64,000 bases of DNA, taken from 62-47 sp051954235 (lineage in GTDB: Bacteria; Pseudomonadota; Alphaproteobacteria; Rhizobiales; Xanthobacteraceae). Below the pieces are notes generated by a model. The model did not search any database, was not told where the DNA came from, and saw only the letters and a program-made list of their open reading frames with translations. The position numbers and the translations under genes are program-made. Where the stretch lies: positions 1 to 64,000 of the forward strand of contig JBQCHY010000073.1 of NCBI GenBank assembly GCA_051954235.1, given 5' to 3'. Shown one piece after another: positions 43,089-51,586 of the stretch (its first letter is position 1; every line of letters starts with the position of its first letter).

Positions 43089-43940
43089 TCAAACGCCGAT
43101 GTTGTCGATCAGGCGCGTGGTGCCGATCTTGGCCGCAACCAGCAGGCGCACCGGTCCATCTTTGAGCGACGCGATCGGTTGCAGCGTTTCGGCGTGCCGC
43201 GCCTCGAAATAGTCGAGCACAAAGCCTGCCTTACCGATGCGGGCGGCACCGGCCGCCAGCGCGGTTGCTATCTCGCCTCCCGCACGCAACGCGGCGGCGG
43301 CTTCCTGCATCGTGCGATGAAGCACCGGCGCGGTCGCGCGTTCTTCCGGCGACAGGTAGACGTTGCGTGACGACATCGCGAGACCGTCGCTTTCGCGCAC
43401 CGTGGCGAGACCGACAACGTCGACGCCAAGATCGAGGTCGCGCGCCATCTGCGTCACCACGCGAAGCTGCTGATAGTCCTTCTCGCCGAACACCGCCACG
43501 TCCGGCCGGCACTGGACGAACAGCTTGCCGACCACGGTGGCGACGCCGCCGAAGAAGTGTGGGCGGAAGCGGTCTTCCAGATCGACGATGGCGGGACCCT
43601 CGGTCACGATCCGCGAGGCGAAGCCGTCCGGATACATCGTCTTGACCCCGGGATTCCAGATCAGGTCGACGCTCTCCGCCGCGAGCTTGGCGACATCGGT
43701 GTCCCAGGTGCGCGGATAGGAATCGAAGTCTTCGTGCGGCGCGAATTGCGTCGGGTTGACGAAGATCGAGACCGCGACCCGTTTGCATCGGCGCCGTGCT
43801 TCCCGCACCAGGCCGAGATGCCCCTCATGCAGGGCGCCCATGGTCGGAACCAGGGCGACGGTGTCGTTCGCGGCGCGGAAGGCATTCAGCGTTTCACGCA
43901 AGGCCGACAGGTGACGGGCAATGATGGGATCGCGGGACAT
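43089..43940 (-). CDS. panC: Pantothenate synthetase
   Basis: A 283-residue pantoate-beta-alanine ligase, which makes pantothenate from pantoate, beta-alanine and ATP. It has LVPTMGALHEGHLGLVREA (HxGH-type ATP site), SIFVNPTQFAPHEDFDSYPR, FGEKDYQQLRVVTQMARDL and DGLAMSSRNVYLSPEERA, the family signatures. The start at 43940 (MSRDPIIARHL) matches family length. It is monocistronic here; panB and panD are not in the window. Confidence 0.96.
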   Translation of the reverse strand: MSRDPIIARHLSALRETLNAFRAANDTVALVPTMGALHEGHLGLVREARRRCKRVAVSIFVNPTQFAPHEDFDSYPRTWDTDVAKLAAESVDLIWNPGVKTMYPDGFASRIVTEGPAIVDLEDRFRPHFFGGVATVVGKLFVQCRPDVAVFGEKDYQQLRVVTQMARDLDLGVDVVGLATVRESDGLAMSSRNVYLSPEERATAPVLHRTMQEAAAALRAGGEIATALAAGAARIGKAGFVLDYFEARHAETLQPIASLKDGPVRLLVAAKIGTTRLIDNIGV

Positions 43941-44459
43941 GGAGCACGCTCGATGTTGTCTGCGGTACGGACTATTCCGAGCAACCAGGCGCCATGCGGT
44001 TCCGGCGGATCGCCCATCGGGAGCGGACGCTTCGGAGCCACCGGCAGCGCCCGTGCAGCGCGGCATGACCGGCGGGCGTTATTCACCAAGACGTGGGCCG
44101 AGTCCATCGGACCGGCTGCGGCGACTTGACGAATTCCGCCGGTGGGGCAGCGGGGAGCTACTTTCTGACGGATGTCCGTTAACGCCGGACCTTGGATGAC
44201 GGCTGTGGAACCACGGCTGGACTCCAACGGGGGAACGATCATCCTTCACAAGCGTTGAAAATAGGAATACGGTAGGCATATCAGTATCTTGTGATGAGGG
44301 TGCGAATAAGTCTCGCGCCCGGCGGCGATTGTTGCGGGCCAAGTGCAAACAATTTGCCCTTTTTGTCGCAAGGTTGTGACATATATTGTCGATACCAGCG
44401 CACATGAGAATGCTGGAGCAAGAAGAACAATCGGGCGCTCGGCGTTCGCAGGGAAGATC
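43941..44459. other. Intergenic region with EcfG-like promoter
   Basis: No gene is convincing. From about 44240 the DNA turns A+T-rich. It contains the stress-type promoter at 44232 and a GACA-TATAT-TGTC dyad near 44376. Confidence 0.5.
44232..44256 (+). promoter_or_regulatory. EcfG-type promoter upstream of the hydrolase-VWA-J cluster
   Basis: GGAAC (44232-44236), 16 bases, CGTT (44253-44256): an exact match on the coding strand. It lies 203 bases before the alpha/beta-hydrolase start and points toward it. The leader would be long, so a second promoter nearer the gene is possible. Confidence 0.5.
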
Positions 44460-45335
44460 ATGAAACGCGCGGTTATCGTCGTTGTGTCACTATTGGTCTT
44501 GGTTGCCGTGGCTTACGTCAGCGGCAGCAAGTGGCTGATTCGACATGAGGACGTGGCCTTCTTCGATCAGACGCGTGATCGCCCGATCGATGTCGATATC
44601 GCCGTGCGGCGGGACAAGGCGATGCAGGCGCGCGCCGGCCTCCTCAAGCTGCCGGTCGCGATCCTTAATCACGGCAATACCGTGAAATTCACCGAATACT
44701 CGTTCCTCGCGAACGTATTCGCAGCGCGCGGCTATATGGTCGTGAGCATCCAGCACGATCTCGCAAGCGATCCGCCGCTGGTGACCAAAGTCGGCGAGCC
44801 GTATGTCGGCCGCCTGCCGGTCTATGAGCGCGGCGTGCAGAACATCCTGTTCGCGGTCAATAAACTCAAGGCGATGTATCCGAACGCGGACTACGACCAT
44901 CTGACCATGGTCGGTCATTCCAACGGTGGCGATATCGCGGTGTACTTCGCCAAGATGCATCCCGATCAGGTGCGCAAGGTGGTGACGCTGGACAATCTGC
45001 GCGTGCCGTTCATGACCGACGGCAAGTTCAAGATCCTATCGTTCCGCTCGCACGATCCGGTGTTCAAGGCGGACCCCGGCGTCATTCCGGATGGCGAGAT
45101 CTGTGATCAGTCCGGGATCACCGTCGTCAATACTGGCGCGCAGCATAACGAGATGAGCGACCGCGGACCCGACTCGGTGAAGCAGAAGATCGAAGGGATG
45201 CTGGACAAGTATCTCGACAACGACAGTGTGCTGGCACCGGTCGATACTAAGAAGCCGAAGATCATCGCTCCCGGCCCGGTAGCGCTGATTGCGCCGCCGC
45301 TTGCGCTGATCCCGGCGGCTGTGCCGTTGGATTGA
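44460..45335 (+). CDS. Membrane-anchored alpha/beta-hydrolase
   Basis: A 291-residue protein with an N-terminal membrane anchor (AVIVVVSLLVLVAVAYVSGS) and an alpha/beta-hydrolase domain. LPVAILNHGNTVKFTEY is the early strand, YDHLTMVGHSNGGDIAVYFA the nucleophile elbow with Ser in GHSNGG, and GAQHNEMSD the likely catalytic His. The C-terminus ends in a Pro/Ala-rich tail. The catalytic part probably faces the periplasm. The VWA gene follows by 49 bases. Substrate unknown. Confidence 0.83.
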   Translation: MKRAVIVVVSLLVLVAVAYVSGSKWLIRHEDVAFFDQTRDRPIDVDIAVRRDKAMQARAGLLKLPVAILNHGNTVKFTEYSFLANVFAARGYMVVSIQHDLASDPPLVTKVGEPYVGRLPVYERGVQNILFAVNKLKAMYPNADYDHLTMVGHSNGGDIAVYFAKMHPDQVRKVVTLDNLRVPFMTDGKFKILSFRSHDPVFKADPGVIPDGEICDQSGITVVNTGAQHNEMSDRGPDSVKQKIEGMLDKYLDNDSVLAPVDTKKPKIIAPGPVALIAPPLALIPAAVPLD

Positions 45336-45384
45336 CCTCGCTCGGATCGAGTCTACATAGTCCTGCAACTGGTTGTGGGACCCA

Positions 45385-46131
45385 ATGACTGACGAGCGCG
45401 CGAAATCGAAAATCTCCGACGTTGCGGCGATGCGTGACAACGCATCCGTGCCGCGCGCCACATCGACGTCTGCCGATATCGCAGCGTTCGTCGCCAAGGC
45501 TCGAGCAGTGTCACCGTTGGCCCCCGGCGCGCTGGCAAGGCTGGTGTTCGCACTCGACGCCACCATGAGCCGGCAGCCGACTTGGGATATGGCCTGCGAT
45601 CTGCAAGCCGACATGTTCAGCGAGGCGGCGGCGATCGGCAATCTCGATATTCGATTGGTGTATTATCGCGGCGCTTCCGAATGCCGCGCCAGCAATTGGA
45701 TTTCCGATACGGCAAAGCTCGCGGCGCTGATGCGTAAGATCGATTGTCGGGGCGGCCACACCCAGATCGGCCGCGTGTTGAGCGATGTGCGCAGCCAGGC
45801 GGTCGCATCCGGCGTGCGTGCCGTAGTGTTCGTCGGCGACGCCATGGAAGAGAACGTCGACGAATTATGCAGCAAGGCCGGCGAACTCGGCCTGCTGAAA
45901 GTGCCGGTATTCCTGTTTCAGGAAGGCAATGACCCTGTCGCCGAACAGGCGTTTCGCGAGATCGCGCGCCTGACCGGCGGCGCGTGGTGCCGCTTCGATC
46001 CCGGTGCGGCTGCGCAGTTGCGCGAGTTGCTGCGTGCAGCGGCGGCTTATGCCGCGGGCGGGCGCGAGGCGCTGCTGCGTTTGTCGCGCACCGCGAGCGG
46101 CGCGGCGCGGTTGCTCGGACAGATGCGATGA
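45385..46131 (+). CDS. VWA-domain protein
   Basis: A 248-residue soluble protein with a von Willebrand A domain. The metal-ion site is visible as LVFALDATMSRQPTW (Asp58, Thr60, Ser62, the DxTxS form), GGHTQIGRVL and VVFVGDAMEEN. Such domains bind protein partners through a bridging divalent ion. There is no signal peptide. It lies 49 bases after a membrane hydrolase gene and 28 bases before a J-domain membrane protein, so it may bridge them; this is inference. Confidence 0.82.
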   Translation: MTDERAKSKISDVAAMRDNASVPRATSTSADIAAFVAKARAVSPLAPGALARLVFALDATMSRQPTWDMACDLQADMFSEAAAIGNLDIRLVYYRGASECRASNWISDTAKLAALMRKIDCRGGHTQIGRVLSDVRSQAVASGVRAVVFVGDAMEENVDELCSKAGELGLLKVPVFLFQEGNDPVAEQAFREIARLTGGAWCRFDPGAAAQLRELLRAAAAYAAGGREALLRLSRTASGAARLLGQMR

Positions 46132-46159
46132 GACAGCCTGTCCGACGGAAAGAACGTGA

Positions 46160-46885
46160 ATGGCCACTCTGATCGCCGGCGCGGTTGCCGTCTTCGTCCT
46201 CTATACGCTGTTGCAGATGTTTCGCTCGGCCAACCCAGCGATGCTGGCGCGCGCGATCAAGATCGTCGGCGGTATCGTCTCGCTCGCGGTCGCGGCCTTC
46301 GTCGGCCTCAAGGGCGAACTGGCGGTGGCGATTCCGCTCGGCGTGTTCGGGGCAGGGCTGCTCGGATGGTCGCCGTTCGGCACAGGCTTCCCGAACTTCG
46401 GCGGCGTGTTCGGCGGCTCTGGCAAGCCGAGCGGCGGACAGCAATCGCGCGTCCGCTCGCATTTCCTCGACATGATCCTCGATCACGACAGCGGCGCGCT
46501 GAGCGGCAAAATCATCGCGGGGCCGGATGCCGGGCGCTCGCTTGATGATTTCGATCTGCCGGCGCTGGCCGCAATGATGTCGCGCTTCGACGCCGAGAGT
46601 TGCGCGCTACTTGAAGGTTATCTTGACCGCCGGTTTCCCGCCTGGCGTCAGCACGCGCAAGGCGACGCGGCTGCGGGGGAGCGCCGCGCGACGTCGAGCG
46701 GCAAAATGACGGACGAGGAGGCTTATCAGATCCTTGGCCTGCAAGCGGGTGCGAGTCGTGACGATATCGGGCGTGCCCACCGCGCCTTGATGAAGAAACT
46801 GCATCCCGACCAAGGGGGGTCGACGTACCTGGCGGCTCGGGTCAATGAGGCCAAGGACACTCTGCTTCGCACGCATCGCAACTAA
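46160..46885 (+). CDS. Membrane-anchored J-domain protein (TIM14-like layout)
   Basis: A 241-residue protein with one N-terminal helix (LIAGAVAVFVLYTLLQM) and a hydrophobic pair near residues 33-75. A soluble linker ends in a J domain from about 184, with AYQILGLQAGASRDDIGRAH and MKKLHPDQGGS, including the essential His-Pro-Asp. J domains stimulate Hsp70 ATPase. Membrane anchoring with a C-terminal J domain recalls mitochondrial TIM14/PAM18. It follows the VWA gene closely, so the two likely work together. Confidence 0.87.
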   Translation: MATLIAGAVAVFVLYTLLQMFRSANPAMLARAIKIVGGIVSLAVAAFVGLKGELAVAIPLGVFGAGLLGWSPFGTGFPNFGGVFGGSGKPSGGQQSRVRSHFLDMILDHDSGALSGKIIAGPDAGRSLDDFDLPALAAMMSRFDAESCALLEGYLDRRFPAWRQHAQGDAAAGERRATSSGKMTDEEAYQILGLQAGASRDDIGRAHRALMKKLHPDQGGSTYLAARVNEAKDTLLRTHRN

Positions 46886-47047
46886 CTCCGGCAACGCAAA
46901 TCAAACGCCACAAGCCGTGCGTCACCTGCCGTCCGTTCGATGCCCCGCCGCCCGCCGTTGCCCGGCGTTGTCAGCTTGTATGGTAAATGTATCGGCAAAT
47001 TCTTGACGGGAGGTTTTCAACGGAACCGATCGATCGCTCATTTCATG

Positions 47048-47130
47048 CGTCATTGCGAGGAGCGGAGCGACGAAGCAATCCAAACGTCGCGAAAGTAAGA
47101 CTGGATTGCTTCGCTGCGCTCGCAATGACG
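47048..47130 (+). repeat. Dispersed palindromic repeat, family B, copy 3
   Basis: CGTCATTGCGAGGAGCGGAG and CGCAATGACG form the ends, with GAAGCAATCC and GGATTGCTTC as inner arms. It sits in the 390-base gap (46886-47278) between convergent genes, which otherwise holds only the terminator at 47206. Confidence 0.85.
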
Positions 47131-47205
47131 GTTCAATTTCAACTGATCACGCCCTGAACTCCGCGACACTCGTTTGTCCGGAGAAATCCATGGCTAAAAA
47201 AGGAA

Positions 47206-47250
47206 AGAGCCTCGCTTCGAGAGCCTCGCTTCGTCGGAAGCGAGGCTCTC
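47206..47250 (-). terminator. Terminator with duplicated 3' arm
   Basis: GAGAGCCTCGCTTC and GAAGCGAGGCTCTC form a 14-bp stem around GTCG (47219-47250). AGAGCCTCGCTTCG occurs twice in exact tandem (47206-47219 and 47220-47233). On the minus strand the 5' arm can pair with either copy, but only the second abuts the CCTTTTTT run. It ends the carboxypeptidase transcript. Confidence 0.8.
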
Positions 47251-47278
47251 TGTTTGGGTCCGCCTTGCGGCAACAATC

Positions 47279-49015
47279 CTAGTTGCGGATCGTGATGCAG
47301 GAAATATCGGAGCGCTTGAGCCGCTTGCAGACCGCTTCGGCCTGATCGCGTTCGAGGCCGGCGAAGCGGGCGCGATAGAGCTTCTTGTCGCCGCGCGTCA
47401 CCACGGTTTCGGTGAACGGATCGGCCTTGCCCAACATGCCCTTGGCGTGATCGCGTGCGGCTTCCAGACGCTGGCGCGCCTGACTTTCGCTCTCAAGTGC
47501 GCCCACCTGCACGATCCAGCCGCTATGAACGGCGGCAGTGGTCGGCTTGATGGCGCCGTGAGCCTGCACCGTCTGCGGGGCGGAGCGGGATGAGGTCTCG
47601 ACAGCAGCCTGCTGCACCTGCCGCTCGGCCGGCGCAGCGACGTTGGAGGCGGGCAGCACGCCTAGAATGCCCTTTCCGGTGCCGTGGTTCGGCGGCTGCG
47701 CTGGCAACTCGCGGGCGCTGACCGAACCAGAGATATCGGCCGCATCATTCGACATCGTGCCAAGGGGCGCCGGACCGGCGGAGGCGACCTTCACCTGACC
47801 GGAGCGGACCTGCACGGTTTTGACGCGCACCGGCTTCATCGGTTCGGTGGAGCCGGGGATGGTAGAGAGCGTCTTGCTCTGGATCACGCCGTTGGTGAGC
47901 GGGGCCGGTTCGATCGCAGCCCTATCGGCGACCGGTGCTTTCGGGGCCGGGGCGGCGGCAGTGATCGAGCGTGTCGGCGGCAGCGGAGGAGGTGCCTCGG
48001 CGGCGGCGACCTGAATGGCGCCCTGCACCTGGACCGGCGCGGCGGGCCGCGACTGCGCGGCCTCCTCGGCGGCTGCGGCATTGGCCTCCGACGAACTACG
48101 TTCGGCGATGGCGGCGACCGTGCGGCGACCCGACGCCTTCTCGAGGTTCTCGGCCAGGAGGTTGCGCATGATGGCATCGCGCGCGCTGTAGCTGCGGCCC
48201 CCCATCACGACGCCGACGAGATGGCGGTTGCCGCGGCGCAGGTTGGTGACGAGATTGAAGCCGGACGCGCGGGTGTAACCGGTCTTGATGCCGTCGACGC
48301 CTTCGACCTTGCCGAGCAGGTGATTGTGATTGCGGATATTGCGGCCGCGATAGTTGAACGATGCAGTGGCGAAGTAGCGATAGTAGCGCGGGAAGCGATC
48401 CTGGATGGCGCGACCGAGCGTGGATTGATCGCGCGCGGTGGTGACCTGATCGTCGTTGGGCAGACCCGAAGCGTTGCGATACACGGTGCGGGTCATGCCG
48501 AGCGAGCGCGCCTTGCGCGTCATCATCTGGGCGAAGTCGTCTTCGTCGCCGCCGATGAATTCGGCGATCACCACGGCGGCGTCGTTGGCGGAACGGGTGA
48601 CGAGGCCCTTGATCGCATCCTCGACGCGAATGGTTTGACCTGGACGCAAGCCGAGCTTGGTCGGCGCTTGCGAAGCGGCGTGCGCGGATACCGGCATCTC
48701 GGTGTTGAGGCTGATCTTTCCGGCGTCGAGGCGCTCGAACAAAAGATACAGCGTCATGATCTTGGTGAGCGAGGCCGGGAAGCGCAGGCCGTCGGCATTG
48801 GTGGCGGTGAGCGTCGCGCCCGAATTCGCATCCACGATGATCGAGGCGAATGCGGGATTGTAGCTTTGCTGAACGGCGTGGTGGTGATGGCGATGGTGCC
48901 GATGGCGTCGTCGGGCGTCGGCGGTATCGGTGGTGAGGATGATCGCGGCGGTGATCGTAGCCAGTCCGAGGACGCAAACCCGCAGGGTACGTGAAGAGGC
49001 TGAGGTGCGAAGCAT
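47279..49015 (-). CDS. D-alanyl-D-alanine carboxypeptidase with SPOR domain
   Basis: A 578-residue low-mass penicillin-binding protein. After a signal peptide there is an unusual RRRHRHHRHHHH stretch (35-46). The catalytic domain has SLTK (82-85), SAN (142-144) and KTG (244-246). A Pro/Ala-rich linker follows. A C-terminal SPOR domain (about 500-578: WIVQVGALESESQARQRLEA, then KLYRARFAGLERDQAEAVCK) binds denuded septal glycan. It trims the terminal D-Ala of peptidoglycan stems, probably at the division site. No adjacent division genes. Confidence 0.93.
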   Translation of the reverse strand: MLRTSASSRTLRVCVLGLATITAAIILTTDTADARRRHRHHRHHHHAVQQSYNPAFASIIVDANSGATLTATNADGLRFPASLTKIMTLYLLFERLDAGKISLNTEMPVSAHAASQAPTKLGLRPGQTIRVEDAIKGLVTRSANDAAVVIAEFIGGDEDDFAQMMTRKARSLGMTRTVYRNASGLPNDDQVTTARDQSTLGRAIQDRFPRYYRYFATASFNYRGRNIRNHNHLLGKVEGVDGIKTGYTRASGFNLVTNLRRGNRHLVGVVMGGRSYSARDAIMRNLLAENLEKASGRRTVAAIAERSSSEANAAAAEEAAQSRPAAPVQVQGAIQVAAAEAPPPLPPTRSITAAAPAPKAPVADRAAIEPAPLTNGVIQSKTLSTIPGSTEPMKPVRVKTVQVRSGQVKVASAGPAPLGTMSNDAADISGSVSARELPAQPPNHGTGKGILGVLPASNVAAPAERQVQQAAVETSSRSAPQTVQAHGAIKPTTAAVHSGWIVQVGALESESQARQRLEAARDHAKGMLGKADPFTETVVTRGDKKLYRARFAGLERDQAEAVCKRLKRSDISCITIRN

Positions 49016-49380
49016 GGACGTCCCCGTCAGATTGTCATCTCAATCACCGACCCGTGAGGCCAAATTATGCCCGGCGGCGGTAACGAATTACATTCGGCGG
49101 CCGACGCGCCGCCGGCCCCTGAGCCAATCGATATCAGATGCACTGATCGGCTAAGAGCCTGCATTTGCGTAGATTTTCGAGCTTTGCGCCAGACCGCAAC
49201 AAATACCGAAACAGCGTAAGGGGCCGGAGTTTCGAAAAGGTTAAAGAACCCTTGCCGGACTTCAGCGTTTTCGAGCGAAATGGACGCCGGTTTTGTTTCA
49301 TGAAACCGCATCAAAAGAGAAATCTGGACGTCCAGATTCCAGCGGGACGGAAACCGCACTCGGGTTCATGCAATAGAGCA

Positions 49381-49430
49381 ATTGTGCATTGCATCAATTT
49401 CATTGACATAATTGTGCAATGCGATAGTGT
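49381..49430 (+). promoter_or_regulatory. Phasin promoter with paired operator-like repeats
   Basis: ATTGTGCATTGC (49381-49392) and ATTGTGCAATGC (49411-49422) are 12-base direct repeats with one mismatch, 30 bases apart. TTGACA at 49403-49408 is a perfect -35; the second repeat fills the spacer before a weak -10 (TAGTGT, 49425). TGC/GCA-rich sites of this kind suggest control by a PhaR-type repressor. The rest of the 49016-49511 gap shows nothing else. Confidence 0.6.
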
Positions 49431-49511
49431 GATGGTCATGGCGGCATCGCGTTGCTTCGGTCGCCGATGCCTTAAGGTTTTACCCCCGCAAGCCGATGAA
49501 GGATGTTCCCT

Positions 49512-49853
49512 ATGGTCAAGGTTGAAGAACTGCAGAACTACGGCAAAGAGCAATTCGAAAGCGCGGTTTCGGCCGCCAACGACTTCCAGCAGACCCTCCA
49601 GGCGATCGTGACCGCTTTCGGTGACTACTCGAAGAAGTCGTTCGAAGACGGCAGCGCGTTCCTCGAGAAGCTGGTCGCTTCCAAGTCGCTCGACAAGGCG
49701 CTCGAGGTCCAGACCGAATATGCCAAGGCCAGCTACGAGACCTTCGTTGCGGAATCGCAGAAGATCAGTGGCCTGTACGTCGAACTCGCCAAGCAGTCGT
49801 TCAAGCCGTTCGAAGGCTTCCTCGGCAAGCTGGCGCCGGTGTCGGTCCGCTAA
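49512..49853 (+). CDS. Phasin
   Basis: A 113-residue helical protein starting VKVEELQNYGKEQFESAVSA, followed by QAIVTAFGDYSKKSFEDGSA and TEYAKASYETFVAESQKISG. These are the phasin family blocks (coiled-coil helices that coat polyhydroxyalkanoate granules). The ATG at 49512 is preferred because GAAGGA lies about 8 bases upstream; an ATG three codons earlier has no spacing. It has its own promoter and terminator, so it is a single-gene unit. Confidence 0.9.
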   Translation: MVKVEELQNYGKEQFESAVSAANDFQQTLQAIVTAFGDYSKKSFEDGSAFLEKLVASKSLDKALEVQTEYAKASYETFVAESQKISGLYVELAKQSFKPFEGFLGKLAPVSVR

Positions 49854-49879
49854 TCGCGGTTTCCTCCTCGGACTACAAA

Positions 49880-49907
49880 AAGCCCGGTCGCGAGACCGGG
49901 CTTTTTT
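49880..49907 (+). terminator. Rho-independent terminator after the phasin
   Basis: AAGCCCGGTC and GACCGGGCTT form a 10-bp stem with loop GCGA, followed by TTTT. It ends the phasin mRNA and faces the end of the convergent Tad-like gene. Confidence 0.92.
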
Positions 49908-49930
49908 CGTGGCTGTGTGCGACGGTGTCT

Positions 49931-51586
49931 TTACTTGGAAATTTGCAGCTTGGTGATCTGCGACAGGATGGTGTTGAAGGCCTGAGACGTCTGGCCCGCC
50001 TGCGTGATCATTTGAGCGGAGTTGGCAAGGCTGGGGGTGGCGCAGTCTTGCAGAACCGCTGACTTCGGATCTGCACTGTTGATGTTCACTTGGATGGTAA
50101 AGACCGTGACGCCAGAAGCCTTGATCGCATCGCATAGTTTCTTCTGGCGCGCGTCGATGCACGGCTGACCGTTGCAGGTATATTGCGTATTGCCGTTGCC
50201 GTAGGATGGCCAGCGATCCTGTGTGTTCAGGCCGTCGGACAGGACGACCAGATAGTCCTGGTAAGCGTAGTTGGGATCCTTTGCGGGAGCCTTGATCGGA
50301 CCATTGGTCGTGCTCAACGATTGCCAGCCCCACGCGGTGCCGATGGCCTGGTTGGTGCCGCCGGTGGGATTCATATTATCGAGGGCCTGGGTGAGTGTGC
50401 TCAAACCGGTGGTCACGTCTGTCATTGGAACGACGGGCTGGAGATACGGCGTGCTTGCCGTGTTACAGTAGTTGGTCGAGCCCTGGTAATATTCCTGGGC
50501 AGGAAACAGTGTCGACACAGCATTGGTATCGCCCGGCACAGGCGCCACATTGCTGATGTCGTTGTCCTGGTCGCGGTCCATCACGCAGCCGCTCCACTTG
50601 GTGTGGTTGGCGGGAGTCCAAGTCGCATTGCTCCATGTTCCGGTCGTCCACGTGTTGAGCGTCCAGGTGCCACCGTGCGAGGCACAGTTGTTTCTATTAC
50701 TCCAATTCGAATTCGAACAACTTCCCGCAGCCGTGCAGGTACTCTGGGTGGTGTATTGTGTGTTCGAGCACACGCCTGCGGATTGGCAAGATGATTGGCT
50801 GGTGTATCCCGAAATGCTGCAAGTGTATTGTGCCTGGCAGCTGGCTTTGGTCGATGCGCTGCCAACGCTGCATGTCCCGTTATTCTCGTCCCAGGTGTCC
50901 GGGTTTGAAGTTCCAGCGGGGCTGCTCCACTTGATGTAGCTCTTATCGAAACTGCTGCCGAGGTTGACGTTCTTGGCGAACGGAACCAGCGAGATATAGA
51001 TATCTCCCGCCGTCTTGGCGCGGCCGGCAAGCTGTGTAACCAGGTCTTTGGCCGCACTCTTCAGATTGGTCATCTTGTTGTTGCTGGCCATCGATCCGGT
51101 ATTATCCAACACCAGGGCGACACGCATCCGGGTGGCGCCCCATTTGGTGGTTGAACTGGTGCCGACGCTCATTTCGGTATAGCCGGCATAGCGCATAATG
51201 TCGGTTTCCACCGATCCGCTGCCGGTCACCTGGACCGACGAACCCATGCCGGTGTTCTGGGTATAGGTCGCGGTGATCGTGACGTTGCTGGTGCCGCTCT
51301 CCTTGTAGAGCGCGTCGAAATATTTCTGCGCCGCGGCGGTGGCTTGTGCCGACGTCATCGAGGGGTTGGCCTGCGCGTCCTTGGACACCATCAGCGCCAC
51401 GGTATCGAGGGCGGCCTGCATGGCGGAGCGGGCGGCGACGGCGCGGCTGTAGTCGACCGCCGTTCCGATGATTCCGATCAGGGGGACGAGGGCAATGGCG
51501 AACATCATCGCGACATTGCCGCGATCGGCTCGAACCAAATCGATTGTGGCGCGCTTTGCGGAATTCAACAATGATTTACCGAACAT
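49931..51586 (-). CDS. Tad-type vWA pseudopilus protein with cysteine-repeat insert
   Basis: A 551-residue protein of the TadE/TadG-vWA type. The N-terminal prepilin-like helix (residues 25-44, NVAMMFAIALVPLIGIIGTA) is preceded by RADRG. The vWA domain has DNTGS (161-165), GGTNQAIG and VVLSDGLN as its metal site, but is split by an insert of about 220 residues. The insert carries eight cysteines (239, 250, 256, 267, 273, 284, 290, 301) at strictly alternating 11/6 spacing. It is a secreted or surface protein. No tad ATPase or secretin gene is adjacent. The start is uncertain: 51586 or ATG at 51619. Confidence 0.82.
   Translation of the reverse strand: MFGKSLLNSAKRATIDLVRADRGNVAMMFAIALVPLIGIIGTAVDYSRAVAARSAMQAALDTVALMVSKDAQANPSMTSAQATAAAQKYFDALYKESGTSNVTITATYTQNTGMGSSVQVTGSGSVETDIMRYAGYTEMSVGTSSTTKWGATRMRVALVLDNTGSMASNNKMTNLKSAAKDLVTQLAGRAKTAGDIYISLVPFAKNVNLGSSFDKSYIKWSSPAGTSNPDTWDENNGTCSVGSASTKASCQAQYTCSISGYTSQSSCQSAGVCSNTQYTTQSTCTAAGSCSNSNWSNRNNCASHGGTWTLNTWTTGTWSNATWTPANHTKWSGCVMDRDQDNDISNVAPVPGDTNAVSTLFPAQEYYQGSTNYCNTASTPYLQPVVPMTDVTTGLSTLTQALDNMNPTGGTNQAIGTAWGWQSLSTTNGPIKAPAKDPNYAYQDYLVVLSDGLNTQDRWPSYGNGNTQYTCNGQPCIDARQKKLCDAIKASGVTVFTIQVNINSADPKSAVLQDCATPSLANSAQMITQAGQTSQAFNTILSQITKLQISK

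Noticed and set aside
45960..46130. Ala/Arg-rich end of the VWA gene suggested a frameshift or fusion
   Set aside because: The frame is continuous, codon bias is uniform and the next gene has its own start.
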